NCBI GenBank assembly: GCA_022605955.1 | Contig: JAKCOZ010000250.1 | Span: forward strand, 186,001-250,000 | DNA from: Rallus limicola | Taxonomy: Eukaryota > Chordata > Aves > Gruiformes > Rallidae | Reading direction: 5' to 3' | DNA length: 64,000 bases | Shown: positions 1 through 11,904 of the stretch, piece after piece | How the letters are laid out: each line of letters starts with the position of its first letter | Position numbering within the stretch: the stretch's first letter is position 1 | Notes under the pieces: model-generated | The model's input: the letters and a program-made list of their open reading frames with translations, nothing else | The model's database searches: none | Told to the model about the DNA's origin: nothing | Translations under genes and position numbers: made by a program

Positions 1-1910
1 GCCGAGAAAAGCACCGTAGGAGGTTCCAGGCATGTTCCCTCTTTCCAGGCAAAGGAAAAGGCTGAGAGCCAAAGTGACAGGGTCTGCTTGTGTGTCCTGT
101 TAGGAGGTTTCAGACAAGCTATGCCTTTCAGTCCTAGCTTCTTTACTTTGGGAGTTATTGCTGGACATTTAGCATGTTTTGAACTGCAGTCTGCTAGGGC
201 CGAGAAAAGCACCGTAGGAGGTTCCAGGCATGTTCCCTCTTTCCAGGCAAAGGAAAAGGCTGAGAGCCAAAGTGACAGGGTCTGCTTGTGTGTCCTGTTA
301 GGAGGTTTCAGACAAGCTATGCCTTTCAGTCCTAGCTTCTTTACTTTGGGAGTTATTGCTGGACATTTAGCATGTTTTGAACTGCAGTCTGCTAGGGCCG
401 AGAAAAGCACTGTAGGAGGTTCCAGGCATGTTCCCTCTTTCCAGGCAAAGGAAAAGGCTGAGAGCCAAAGTGACAGGGTCTGCTTGTGAGTCCTGTTAGG
501 AGGTTTCAGACAAGCTATGCCTTTCAGTCCTAGCTTCTTTACTTTGGGAGTTATTGCTGGACGTTTAGCATGTTTTGAACTGCAGTCTGCTAGGGCCGAG
601 AAAAGCACCGTAGGAGGTTCCAGGCATGTTCCCTCTTTCCAGGCAAAGGAAAAGGCTGAGAGCCAAAGTGACAGGGTCTGCTTGTGTGTCCTGTTAGGAG
701 GTTTCAGACAAGCTATGCCTTTCAGTCCTAGCTTCTTTACTTTGGGAGTTATTGCTGGACGTTTAGCATGTTTTGAACTGCAGTCTGCTAGGGCCGAGAA
801 AAGCACCGTAGGAGGTTCCAGGCATGTTCCCTCTTTCCAGGCAAAGGAAAAGGCTGAGAGCCAAAGTGACAGGGTCTGCTTGTGTGTCCTGTTAGGAGGT
901 TTCAGACAAGCTATGCCTTTCAGTCCTAGCTTCTTTACTTTGGGAGTTATTGCTGGACGTTTAGCATGTTTTGAACTGCAGTCTGCTAGGGCCGAGAAAA
1001 GCACCGTAGGAGGTTCCAGGCATGTTCCCTCTTTCCAGGCAAAGGAAAAGGCTGAGAGCCAAAGTGACAGGGTCTGCTTGTGTGTCCTGTTAGGAGGTTT
1101 CAGACAAGCTATGCCTTTCAGGCCTAGCTTCTTTACTTTGGGAGTTATTGCTGGACGTTTAGCATGTTTTGAACTGCAGTCTGCTAGGGCCGAGAAAAGC
1201 ACCGTAGGAGGTTCCAGGCATGTTCCCTCTTTCCAGGCAAAGGAAAAGGCTGAGAGCCAAAGTGACAGGGTCTGCTTGTGTGTCCTGTTAGGAGGTTTCA
1301 GACAAGCTATGCCTTTCAGTCCTAGCTTCTTTACTTTGGGAGTTATTGCTGGACGTTTAGCATGTTTTGAACTGCAGTCTGCTAGGGCCGAGAAAAGCAC
1401 CGTAGGAGGTTCCAGGCATGTTCCCTCTTTCCAGGCAAAGGAAAAGGCTGAGCGCCAAAGTGACAGAGTCTGCTTGTGTGTCCTGTTAGGGGGTTTCAGA
1501 CAAGCTATGCCTTTCAGGCCTAGCTTCTTTACTTTGGGAGTTATTGCTGGACGTTTAGCATGTTTTGAACTGCAGTCTGCTAGGGCCGAGAAAAGCACTG
1601 TAGGAGGTAGCAGGTATGTTCCCTCTTTCCAGGCAAAGGAAAAGGCTGAGAGCCAAAGTGACAGGGTCTGCTTGTGTGTCCATTTAGGAGGTTTCAGACA
1701 AGCTATGCCTTTCAGTCCTAGCTTCTTTACTTTGGGAGTTATTGCTGGACGTTTAGCATGTTTTGAACTGCAGTCTGCTAGGGCCGAGAAAAGCACCGTA
1801 GGAGGTTCCAGGCATGTTCCCTCTTTCCAGGCAAAGGAAAAGGCTGAGAGCCAAAGTGACAGGGTCTGCTTGTGTGTCCTGTTAGGAGGTTTCAGACAAG
1901 CTATGCCTTT

Positions 1911-2522
1911 CATGCCTAGCTTCTTTACTTTGGGAGTTATTGCTGGACGTTTAGCATGTTTTGAACTGCAGTCTGCTAGGGCCGAGAAAAGCACCGTAGG
2001 AGGTTCCAGGCATGTTCCCTCTTTCCAGGCAAAGGAAAAGGCTGAGAGCCAAAGTGACAGGGTCTGCTCGTGTGTCCTGTTAGGAGGTTTCAGACAAGCT
2101 ATGCCTTTCAGGCCTAGCTTCTTTACTTTGGGAGTTATTGCTGGACGTTTAGCATGTTTTGAACTGCAGTCTGCTAGGGCCGAGAAAAGCACCGTAGGAG
2201 GTTCCAGGCATGTTCCCTCTTTCTAGGCAAAGGAAAAGGCTGAGAGCCAAAGTGACAGGGTCTGCTTGTGTGTCCTGTTAGGAGGTTTCAGACAAGCTAT
2301 GCCTTTCATGCCTAGCTTCTTTACTTTGGGAGTTATTGCTGGACGTTTAGCATGTTTTGAACTGCAGTCTGCTAGGGCCGAGAAAAGCACCGTAGGAGGT
2401 TCCAGGCATGTTCCCTCTTTCCAGGCAAAGGAAAAGGCTGAGAGCCAAAGTGACAGGGTCTGCTCGTGTGTCCTGTTAGGAGGTTTCAGACAAGCTATGC
2501 CTTTCAGGCCTAGCTTCTTTAC
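1911..2522 (-). repeat. Two-unit (396-bp) higher-order repeat beside the junction
   Basis: The pair of variants CATGCCTAGC at 1911 and TGCTCGTGTG at 2065 recurs at 2307 and 2461, exactly 396 bp later, each followed by the AGGCCTAGC form. The second copy is truncated by the orientation switch. A private TAG at 2224 separates the copies. This is a local dimer amplification at the edge of the inverted block. Confidence 0.8.
2521..2522. other. Inversion junction between the two array orientations
   Basis: Left of here the sequence follows the minus-oriented monomer up to TTCTTTAC. Right of here it follows the plus-oriented monomer from ACATGCCTGG. The two bases AC fit both sides, so the breakpoint has a 2-bp microhomology and no inserted DNA. 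In monomer coordinates (GTG of GTGCTTTTCTC = 1) the minus arm stops at position 67 and the plus arm starts at position 178, so the ends join at unrelated points of the monomer. The variant order on the two arms is not mirror-symmetric: the left arm reads CCT with CACGAGC then CAT, the right arm reads ACT then ACT with AAGCACACC. That argues against a simple fold-back artefact. Confidence 0.93.
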
Positions 2523-2960
2523 ATGCCTGGAACCTACTACGGTGCTTTTCTCGGCCCTAGCAGACTGCAGTTCAAAACATGCTAAACGTCCAGCAATAAC
2601 TCCCAAAGTAAAGAAGCTAGGACTGAAAGGCATAGCTTGTCTGAAACCTCCTAACAGGACACACAAGCAGACCCTGTCACTTTGGCTCTCAGCCTTTTCC
2701 TTTGCCTGGAAAGAGGGAACATAACAGCTACATCCTACAGTGCTTTTCTCAGCCCTAGCAGACTGCAGTTCAAAACATGCTAAATGTCCAGCAATAACTC
2801 CCAAAGTAAAGAAGCTAGGACTGAAAGGCATAGCTTGTCTGAAACCTCCTAACAGGACACACAAGCACACCCTGTCACTTTGGCTCTCAGCCTTTTCCTT
2901 TGCCTGGAAAGAGGGAACATGCCTGGAACCTCCTACGGTGCTTTTCTCGGCCCTAGCAGA
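2523..2960 (+). repeat. Divergent monomers next to the inversion junction
   Basis: The first two or three plus-strand units carry variants seen rarely or nowhere else: CCTACTACGG at about 2534, the string ATAACAGCTACATCC from 2721, CTCAGCCC in place of CTCGGCCC at about 2749, and AAGCACACCC at about 2862. Divergent units are expected where unequal exchange is less effective, as at array edges and rearrangement points. The 198-bp register is kept (GTG anchors at 2542 and 2740). Confidence 0.75.
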
Positions 2961-3249
2961 CTGCAGTTCAAAACATGCTAAACGTCCAGCAATAACTCCC
3001 AAAGTAAAGAAGCTAGGCATGAAAGGCATAGCTTGTCTGAAACCTCCTAACAGGACACACAAGCAGACCCTGTCACTTTGGCTCTCAGCCTTTTCTTTTG
3101 CCTGGAAAGAGGGAACATGCCTGGAACCTCCTACGGTGCTTTTCTCGGCCCTAGCAGACTGCAGTTCAAAACATGCTAAACGTCCAGCAATAACTCCCAA
3201 AGTAAAGAAGCTAGGACTGAAAGGCATAGCTTGTCTGAAACCTCCTAAC

Positions 3250-6200
3250 AGGACTCACAAGCAGACCCTGTCACTTTGGCTCTCAGCCTTTTCCTTTGCT
3301 TGGAAAGAGGGAACATGCCTGGAACCTCCTACGGTGCTTTTCTCGGCCCTAGCAGACTGCAGTTCAAAACATGCTAAATGTCCAGCAATAACTCCCAAAG
3401 TAAAGAAGCTAGGACTGAAAGACATAGCTTGTCTGAAACCTCCTAACAGGACACACAAGCAGACCCTGTCACTTTGGCTCTCAGCCTTTTCCTTTGCCTG
3501 GAAAGAGGGAACATGCCTGGAACCTCCTACGGTGCTTTTCTCGGCCCTAGCAGACTGCAGTTCAAAACATGCTAAACGTCCAGCAATAACTCCCAAAGTA
3601 AAGAAGCTAGGACTGAAAGGCATAGCTTGTCTGAAACCTCCTAACAGGACACACAAGCAGACCCTGTCACTTTGGCTCTCAGCCTTTTCCTTTGCCTGGA
3701 AAGAGGGAACATGCCTGGAACCTCCTACGGTGCTTTTCTCGGCCCTAGCAGACTGCAGTTCAAAACATGCTAAACGTCCAGCAATAACTCCCAAAGTAAA
3801 GAAGCTAGGACTGAAAGGCATAGCTTGTCTGAAACCTCCTAACAGGACACACAAGCAGACCCTGTCACTTTGGCTCTCAGCCTTTTCCTTTGCCTGGAAA
3901 GAGGGAACATGCCTGGAACCTCCTACGGTGCTTTTCTCGGCCCTAGCAAACTGCAGTTCAAAACATGCTAAACGTCCAGCAATAACTCCCAAAGTAAAGA
4001 AGCTAGGACTGAAAGGCATAGCTTGTCTGAAACCTCCTAACAGGACACACAAGCAGACCCTGTCACTTTGGCTCTCAGCCTTTTCCTTTGCCTGGAAAGA
4101 GGGAACATGCCTGGAACCTCCTACGGTGCTTTTCTCGGCCCTAGCAGACTGCAGTTCAAAACATGCTAAACGTCCAGCAATAACTCCCAAAGTAAAGAAG
4201 CTAGGCATGAAAGGCATAGCTTGTCTGAAACCTCCTAACAGGACACACAAGCAGACCCTGTCACTTTGGCTCTCAGCCTTTTCCTTTGCCTGGAAATAAG
4301 GAACATACCTGCTACCTCCTACAGTGCTTTTCTCGGCCCTAGCAGACTGCAGTTCAAAACATGCTAAACGTCCAGCAATAACTCCCAAAGTAAAGAAGCT
4401 AGGCATGAAAGGCATAGCTTGTCTGAAACCTCCTAACAGGACACACGAGCAGACCCTGTCACTTTGGCTCTCAGCCTTTTCCTTTGCCTGGAAAGAGGGA
4501 ACATGCCTGGAACCTCCTACGGTGCTTTTCTCGGCCCTAGCAGACTGCAGTTCAAAACATGCAAAATGTCCAGCAATAACTCCCAAAGTAAAGAAGCTAG
4601 GACTGAAAGGCATAGCTTGTCTGAAACCTCCTAACAGGACACACAAGCAGACCCTGTCACTTTGGCTCTCAGCCTTTTCCTTTGCCTGGAAAGAGGGAAC
4701 ATGCCTGGAACCTCCTACGGTGCTTTTCTCGGCCCTAGCAGACTGCAGTTCAAAACATGCTAAATGTCCAGCAATAACTCCCAAAGTAAAGAAGCTAGGA
4801 CTGAAAGGCATAGCTTGTCTGAAACCTCCTAACAGGACACACAAGCAGACCCTGTCACTTTGGCTCTCAGCCTTTTCTTTTGCCTGGAAAGAGGGAACAT
4901 GCCTGGAACCTCCTACGGTGCTTTTCTCGGCCCTAGCAGACTGCAGTTCAAAACATGCTAAACGTCCAGCAATAACTCCCAAAGTAAAGAAGCTAGGCAT
5001 GAAAGGCATAGCTTGTCTGAAACCTCCTAACAGGACACACAAGCAGACCCTGTCACTTTGGCTCTCAGCCTTTTCCTTTGCCTGGAAAGAGGGAACATGC
5101 CTGGAACCTCCTACGGTGCTTTTCTCGGCCCTAGCAGACTGCAGTTCAAAACATGCTAAACGTCCAGCAATAACTCCCAAAGTAAAGAAGCTAGGACTGA
5201 AAGGCATAGCTTGTCTGAAACCTCCTAACAGGACTCACAAGCAGACCCTGTCACTTTGGCTCTCAGCCTTTTCCTTTGCTTGGAAAGAGGGAACATGCCT
5301 GGAACCTCCTACGGTGCTTTTCTCGGCCCTAGCAGACTGCAGTTCAAAACATGCTAAATGTCCAGCAATAACTCCCAAAGTAAAGAAGCTAGGACTGAAA
5401 GACATAGCTTGTCTGAAACCTCCTAACAGGACACACAAGCAGACCCTGTCACTTTGGCTCTCAGCCTTTTCCTTTGCCTGGAAAGAGGGAACATGCCTGG
5501 AACCTCCTACGGTGCTTTTCTCGGCCCTAGCAGACTGCAGTTCAAAACATGCTAAACGTCCAGCAATAACTCCCAAAGTAAAGAAGCTAGGACTGAAAGG
5601 CATAGCTTGTCTGAAACCTCCTAACAGGACACACAAGCAGACCCTGTCACTTTGGCTCTCAGCCTTTTCCTTTGCCTGGAAAGAGGGAACATGCCTGGAA
5701 CCTCCTACGGTGCTTTTCTCGGCCCTAGCAGACTGCAGTTCAAAACATGCTAAACGTCCAGCAATAACTCCCAAAGTAAAGAAGCTAGGACTGAAAGGCA
5801 TAGCTTGTCTGAAAACTCCTAACAGGACACACAAGCAGACCCTGTCACTTTGGCTCTCAGCCTTTTCCTTTGCCTGGAAAGAGGGAACATGCCTGGAACC
5901 TCCTACGGTGCTTTTCTCTGCCCTAGCAAACTGCAGTTCAAAACATGCTAAACGTCCAGCAATAACTCCCAAAGTAAAGAAGCTAGGCATGAAAGGCATA
6001 GCTTGTCTGAAACCTCCTAACAGGACACACGAGCAGACCCTGTCACTTTGGCTCTCAGCCTTTTCCTTTGCCTGGAAAGAGGGAACATGCCTGGAACCTC
6101 CTACGGTGCTTTTCTCGGCCCTAGCAGACTGCAGTTCAAAACATGCTAAATGTCCAGCAATAACTCCCAAAGTAAAGAAGCTAGGACTGAAAGGCATAGC

Positions 6201-9200
6201 TTGTCTGAAACCTCCTAACAGGACACACAAGCAGACCCTGTCACTTTGGCTCTCAGCCTTTTCCTTTGCCTGGAAAGAGGGAACATGCCTGGAACCTCCT
6301 ACGGTGCTTTTCTCGGCCCTAGCAGACTGCAGTTCAAAACATGCTAAACGTCCAGCAATAACTCCCAAAGTAAAGAAGCTAGGACTGAAAGGCATAGCTT
6401 GTCTGAAACCTCCTAACAGGACACACAAGCAGACCCTGTCACTTTGGCTCTCAGCCTTTTCTTTTGCCTGGAAAGAGGGAACATGCCTGGAACCTCCTAC
6501 GGTGCTTTTCTCGGCCCTAGCAGACTGCAGTTCAAAACATGCTAAACGTCCAGCAATAACTCCCAAAGTAAAGAAGCTAGGACTGAAAGGCATAGCTTGT
6601 CTGAAACCTCCTAACAGGACACACAAGCAGACCCTGTCACTTTGGCTCTCAGCCTTTTCCTTTGCCTGGAAAGAGGGAACATGCCTGGAACCTCCTACGG
6701 TGCTTTTCTCGGCCCTAGCAGACTGCAGTTCAAAACATGCTAAACGTCCAGCAATAACTCCCAAAGTAAAGAAGCTAGGACTGAAAGGCATAGCTTGTCT
6801 GAAACCTCCTAACAGGACTCACAAGCAGACCCTGTCACTTTGGCTCTCAGCCTTTTCCTTTGCTTGGAAAGAGGGAACATGCCTGGAACCTCCTACGGTG
6901 CTTTTCTCGGCCCTAGCAGACTGCAGTTCAAAACATGCTAAATGTCCAGCAATAACTCCCAAAGTAAAGAAGCTAGGACTGAAAGACATAGCTTGTCTGA
7001 AACCTCCTAACAGGACACACAAGCAGACCCTGTCACTTTGGCTCTCAGCCTTTTCCTTTGCCTGGAAAGAGGGAACATGCCTGGAACCTCCTACGGTGCT
7101 TTTCTCGGCCCTAGCAGACTGCAGTTCAAAACATGCTAAACGTCCAGCAATAACTCCCAAAGTAAAGAAGCTAGGACTGAAAGGCATAGCTTGTCTGAAA
7201 CCTCCTAACAGGACACACAAGCAGACCCTGTCACTTTGGCTCTCAGCCTTTTCCTTTGCCTGGAAAGAGGGAACATGCCTGGAACCTCCTACGGTGCTTT
7301 TCTCGGCCCTAGCAGACTGCAGTTCAAAACATGCTAAACGTCCAGCAATAACTCCCAAAGTAAAGAAGCTAGGACTGAAAGGCATAGCTTGTCTGAAACC
7401 TCCTAACAGGACACACAAGCAGACCCTGTCACTTTGGCTCTCAGCCTTTTCCTTTGCCTGGAAAGAGGGAACATGCCTGGAACCTCCTACGGTGCTTTTC
7501 TCTGCCCTAGCAAACTGCAGTTCAAAACATGCTAAACGTCCAGCAATAACTCCCAAAGTAAAGAAGCTAGGACTGAAAGGCATAGCTTGTCTGAAACCTC
7601 CTAACAGGACACACAAGCAGACCCTGTCACTTTGGCTCTCAGCCTTTTCCTTTGCCTGGAAAGAGGGAACATGCCTGGAACCTCCTACGGTGCTTTTCTC
7701 GGCCCTAGCAGACTGCAGTTCAAAACATGCTAAACGTCCAGCAATAACTCCCAAAGTAAAGAAGCTAGGCATGAAAGGCATAGCTTGTCTGAAACCTCCT
7801 AACAGGACACACAAGCAGACCCTGTCACTTTGGCTCTCAGCCTTTTCCTTTGCCTGGAAATAAGGAACATACCTGCTACCTCCTACAGTGCTTTTCTCGG
7901 CCCTAGCAGACTGCAGTTCAAAACATGCTAAACGTCCAGCAATAACTCCCAAAGTAAAGAAGCTAGGCATGAAAGGCATAGCTTGTCTGAAACCTCCTAA
8001 CAGGACACACGAGCAGACCCTGTCACTTTGGCTCTCAGCCTTTTCCTTTGCCTGGAAAGAGGGAACATGCCTGGAACCTCCTACGGTGCTTTTCTCGGCC
8101 CTAGCAGACTGCAGTTCAAAACATGCTAAATGTCCAGCAATAACTCCCAAAGTAAAGAAGCTAGGACTGAAAGACATAGCTTGTCTGAAACCTCCTAACA
8201 GGACACACAAGCAGACCCTGTCACTTTGGCTCTCAGCCTTTTCCTTTGCCTGGAAAGAGGGAACATGCCTGGAACCTCCTACGGTGCTTTTCTCGGCCCT
8301 AGCAGACTGCAGTTCAAAACATGCTAAACGTCCAGCAATAACTCCCAAAGTAAAGAAGCTAGGACTGAAAGGCATAGCTTGTCTGAAACCTCCTAACAGG
8401 ACACACAAGCAGACCCTGTCACTTTGGCTCTCAGCCTTTTCCTTTGCCTGGAAAGAGGGAACATGCCTGGAACCTCCTACGGTGCTTTTCTCGGCCCTAG
8501 CAGACTGCAGTTCAAAACATGCTAAACGTCCAGCAATAACTCCCAAAGTAAAGAAGCTAGGACTGAAAGGCATAGCTTGTCTGAAACCTCCTAACAGGAC
8601 ACACAAGCAGACCCTGTCACTTTGGCTCTCAGCCTTTTCCTTTGCCTGGAAAGAGGGAACATGCCTGGAACCTCCTACGGTGCTTTTCTCTGCCCTAGCA
8701 AACTGCAGTTCAAAACATGCTAAACGTCCAGCAATAACTCCCAAAGTAAAGAAGCTAGGACTGAAAGGCATAGCTTGTCTGAAACCTCCTAACAGGACAC
8801 ACAAGCAGACCCTGTCACTTTGGCTCTCAGCCTTTTCCTTTGCCTGGAAAGAGGGAACATGCCTGGAACCTCCTACGGTGCTTTTCTCGGCCCTAGCAGA
8901 CTGCAGTTCAAAACATGCTAAACGTCCAGCAATAACTCCCAAAGTAAAGAAGCTAGGCATGAAAGGCATAGCTTGTCTGAAACCTCCTAACAGGACACAC
9001 AAGCAGACCCTGTCACTTTGGCTCTCAGCCTTTTCCTTTGCCTGGAAATAAGGAACATACCTGCTACCTCCTACAGTGCTTTTCTCGGCCCTAGCAGACT
9101 GCAGTTCAAAACATGCTAAACGTCCAGCAATAACTCCCAAAGTAAAGAAGCTAGGCATGAAAGGCATAGCTTGTCTGAAACCTCCTAACAGGACACACGA

Positions 9201-11200
9201 GCAGACCCTGTCACTTTGGCTCTCAGCCTTTTCCTTTGCCTGGAAAGAGGGAACATGCCTGGAACCTCCTACGGTGCTTTTCTCGGCCCTAGCAGACTGC
9301 AGTTCAAAACATGCTAAATGTCCAGCAATAACTCCCAAAGTAAAGAAGCTAGGACTGAAAGGCATAGCTTGTCTGAAACCTCCTAACAGGACACACAAGC
9401 AGACCCTGTCACTTTGGCTCTCAGCCTTTTCCTTTGCCTGGAAAGAGGGAACATGCCTGGAACCTCCTACGGTGCTTTTCTCGGCCCTAGCAGACTGCAG
9501 TTCAAAACATGCTAAATGTCCAGCAATAACTCCCAAAGTAAAGAAGCTAGGACTGAAAGGCATAGCTTGTCTGAAACCTCCTAACAGGACACACAAGCAG
9601 ACCCTGTCACTTTGGCTCTCAGCCTTTTCTTTTGCCTGGAAAGAGGGAACATGCCTGGAACCTCCTACGGTGCTTTTCTCGGCCCTAGCAGACTGCAGTT
9701 CAAAACATGCTAAACGTCCAGCAATAACTCCCAAAGTAAAGAAGCTAGGCATGAAAGGCATAGCTTGTCTGAAACCTCCTAACAGGACACACAAGCAGAC
9801 CCTGTCACTTTGGCTCTCAGCCTTTTCCTTTGCCTGGAAAGAGGGAACATGCCTGGAACCTCCTACGGTGCTTTTCTCGGCCCTAGCAGACTGCAGTTCA
9901 AAACATGCTAAACGTCCAGCAATAACTCCCAAAGTAAAGAAGCTAGGACTGAAAGGCATAGCTTGTCTGAAACCTCCTAACAGGACTCACAAGCAGACCC
10001 TGTCACTTTGGCTCTCAGCCTTTTCCTTTGCTTGGAAAGAGGGAACATGCCTGGAACCTCCTACGGTGCTTTTCTCGGCCCTAGCAGACTGCAGTTCAAA
10101 ACATGCTAAATGTCCAGCAATAACTCCCAAAGTAAAGAAGCTAGGACTGAAAGACATAGCTTGTCTGAAACCTCCTAACAGGACACACAAGCAGACCCTG
10201 TCACTTTGGCTCTCAGCCTTTTCCTTTGCCTGGAAAGAGGGAACATGCCTGGAACCTCCTACGGTGCTTTTCTCGGCCCTAGCAGACTGCAGTTCAAAAC
10301 ATGCTAAACGTCCAGCAATAACTCCCAAAGTAAAGAAGCTAGGACTGAAAGGCATAGCTTGTCTGAAACCTCCTAACAGGACACACAAGCAGACCCTGTC
10401 ACTTTGGCTCTCAGCCTTTTCCTTTGCCTGGAAAGAGGGAACATGCCTGGAACCTCCTACGGTGCTTTTCTCGGCCCTAGCAGACTGCAGTTCAAAACAT
10501 GCTAAACGTCCAGCAATAACTCCCAAAGTAAAGAAGCTAGGACTGAAAGGCATAGCTTGTCTGAAACCTCCTAACAGGACACACAAGCAGACCCTGTCAC
10601 TTTGGCTCTCAGCCTTTTCCTTTGCCTGGAAAGAGGGAACATGCCTGGAACCTCCTACGGTGCTTTTCTCGGCCCTAGCAAACTGCAGTTCAAAACATGC
10701 TAAACGTCCAGCAATAACTCCCAAAGTAAAGAAGCTAGGCATGAAAGGCATAGCTTGTCTGAAACCTCCTAACAGGACACACGAGCAGACCCTGTCACTT
10801 TGGCTCTCAGCCTTTTCCTTTGCCTGGAAAGAGGGAACATGCCTGGAACCTCCTACGGTGCTTTTCTCGGCCCTAGCAGACTGCAGTTCAAAACATGCTA
10901 AATGTCCAGCAATAACTCCCAAAGTAAAGAAGCTAGGACTGAAAGGCATAGCTTGTCTGAAACCTCCTAACAGGACACACAAGCAGACCCTGTCACTTTG
11001 GCTCTCAGCCTTTTCCTTTGCCTGGAAAGAGGGAACATGCCTGGAACCTCCTACGGTGCTTTTCTCGGCCCTAGCAGACTGCAGTTCAAAACATGCTAAA
11101 CGTCCAGCAATAACTCCCAAAGTAAAGAAGCTAGGACTGAAAGGCATAGCTTGTCTGAAACCTCCTAACAGGACACACAAGCAGACCCTGTCACTTTGGC
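3250..11200 (+). repeat. Nested higher-order repeat domain (6, 8, 10, 18 and 24 units)
   Basis: Several linked rare variants recur together. The GACTCACAAG plus TTTGCTTGGAAAG pair occurs near 3253-3300, 5233-5280, 6817-6864 and 9985-10032 (spacings 10, 8 and 16 units). GAAATAAGG with ATACCTGCTACCTCC occurs at 4297, 7861 and 9049 (18 and 6 units). CACGAGCAGACC follows each of those and also appears near 6027 and 10779. GAAAGACATAGC lies one unit after each TTGCTTGG. The block at 4.3-6.4 kb matches 9.05-11.2 kb at a 24-unit (4,752-bp) offset with only scattered single changes. This is repeated segmental amplification with overlapping breakpoints, not one clean HOR. Confidence 0.85.
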
Positions 11201-11904
11201 TCTCAGCCTTTTCCTTTGCCTGGAAAGAGGGAACATGCCTGGAACCTCCTACGGTGCTTTTCTCGGCCCTAGCAGACTGCAGTTCAAAACATGCTAAACG
11301 TCCAGCAATAACTCCCAAAGTAAAGAAGCTAGGACTGAAAGGCATAGCTTGTCTGAAACCTCCTAACAGGACACACAAGCAGACCCTGTCACTTTGGCTC
11401 TCAGCCTTTTCCTTTGCCTGGAAAGAGGGAACATGCCTGGAACCTCCTACGGTGCTTTTCTCGGCCCTAGCAGACTGCAGTTCAAAACATGCTAAACGTC
11501 CAGCAATAACTCCCAAAGTAAAGAAGCTAGGACTGAAAGGCATAGCTTGTCTGAAACCTCCTAACAGGACACACAAGCAGACCCTGTCACTTTGGCTCTC
11601 AGCCTTTTCCTTTGCCTGGAAAGAGGGAACATGCCTGGAACCTCCTACGGTGCTTTTCTCTGCCCTAGCAGACTGCAGTTCAAAACATGCTAAACGTCCA
11701 GCAATAACTCCCAAAGTAAAGAAGCTAGGACTGAAAGGCATAGCTTGTCTGAAACCTCCTAACAGGACACACAAGCAGACCCTGTCACTTTGGCTCTCAG
11801 CCTTTTCCTTTGCCTGGAAAGAGGGAACATGCCTGGAACCTCCTACGGTGCTTTTCTCGGCCCTAGCAGACTGCAGTTCAAAACATGCTAAACGTCCAGC
11901 AATA

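Larger units (their letters stand above)
1..2522 (-). repeat. 198-bp satellite array, inverted block (12 full units plus a partial unit)
   Basis: Twelve complete 198-bp monomers and a 146-bp partial thirteenth lie head to tail. The motif GCCGAGAAAAGCAC recurs at 1, 199, 397 and so on to 2377, always 198 bp apart. The monomer is the reverse complement of the one filling the rest of the window, so I give it the minus strand. Units differ by a few substitutions: ACATTTAGC versus ACGTTTAGC (first two units carry the former), AGT/AGG/ATG at the variable triplet, and one unit near 1,602 with the GGTAGCAGGTATG variant that is a forerunner of the type-B subtype. A TAG created at 2224 interrupts the open frame. 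The block starts before the window, so its full length is unknown. Confidence 0.98.

Noticed and set aside
388..419. CACCGTAG/CACTGTAG on the inverted block, like the end of the alpha-satellite pJ-alpha motif
   Set aside because: Only the last eight positions agree; the T-rich first half does not, and the monomer otherwise shows no alpha-satellite similarity that I can see.
2400..2700. Orientation switch as a fold-back (hairpin) sequencing chimera
   Set aside because: A fold-back would give mirrored variant order on both sides. The arms differ within the first unit, and the join is between different monomer registers. Reads are still needed to exclude other misassembly.
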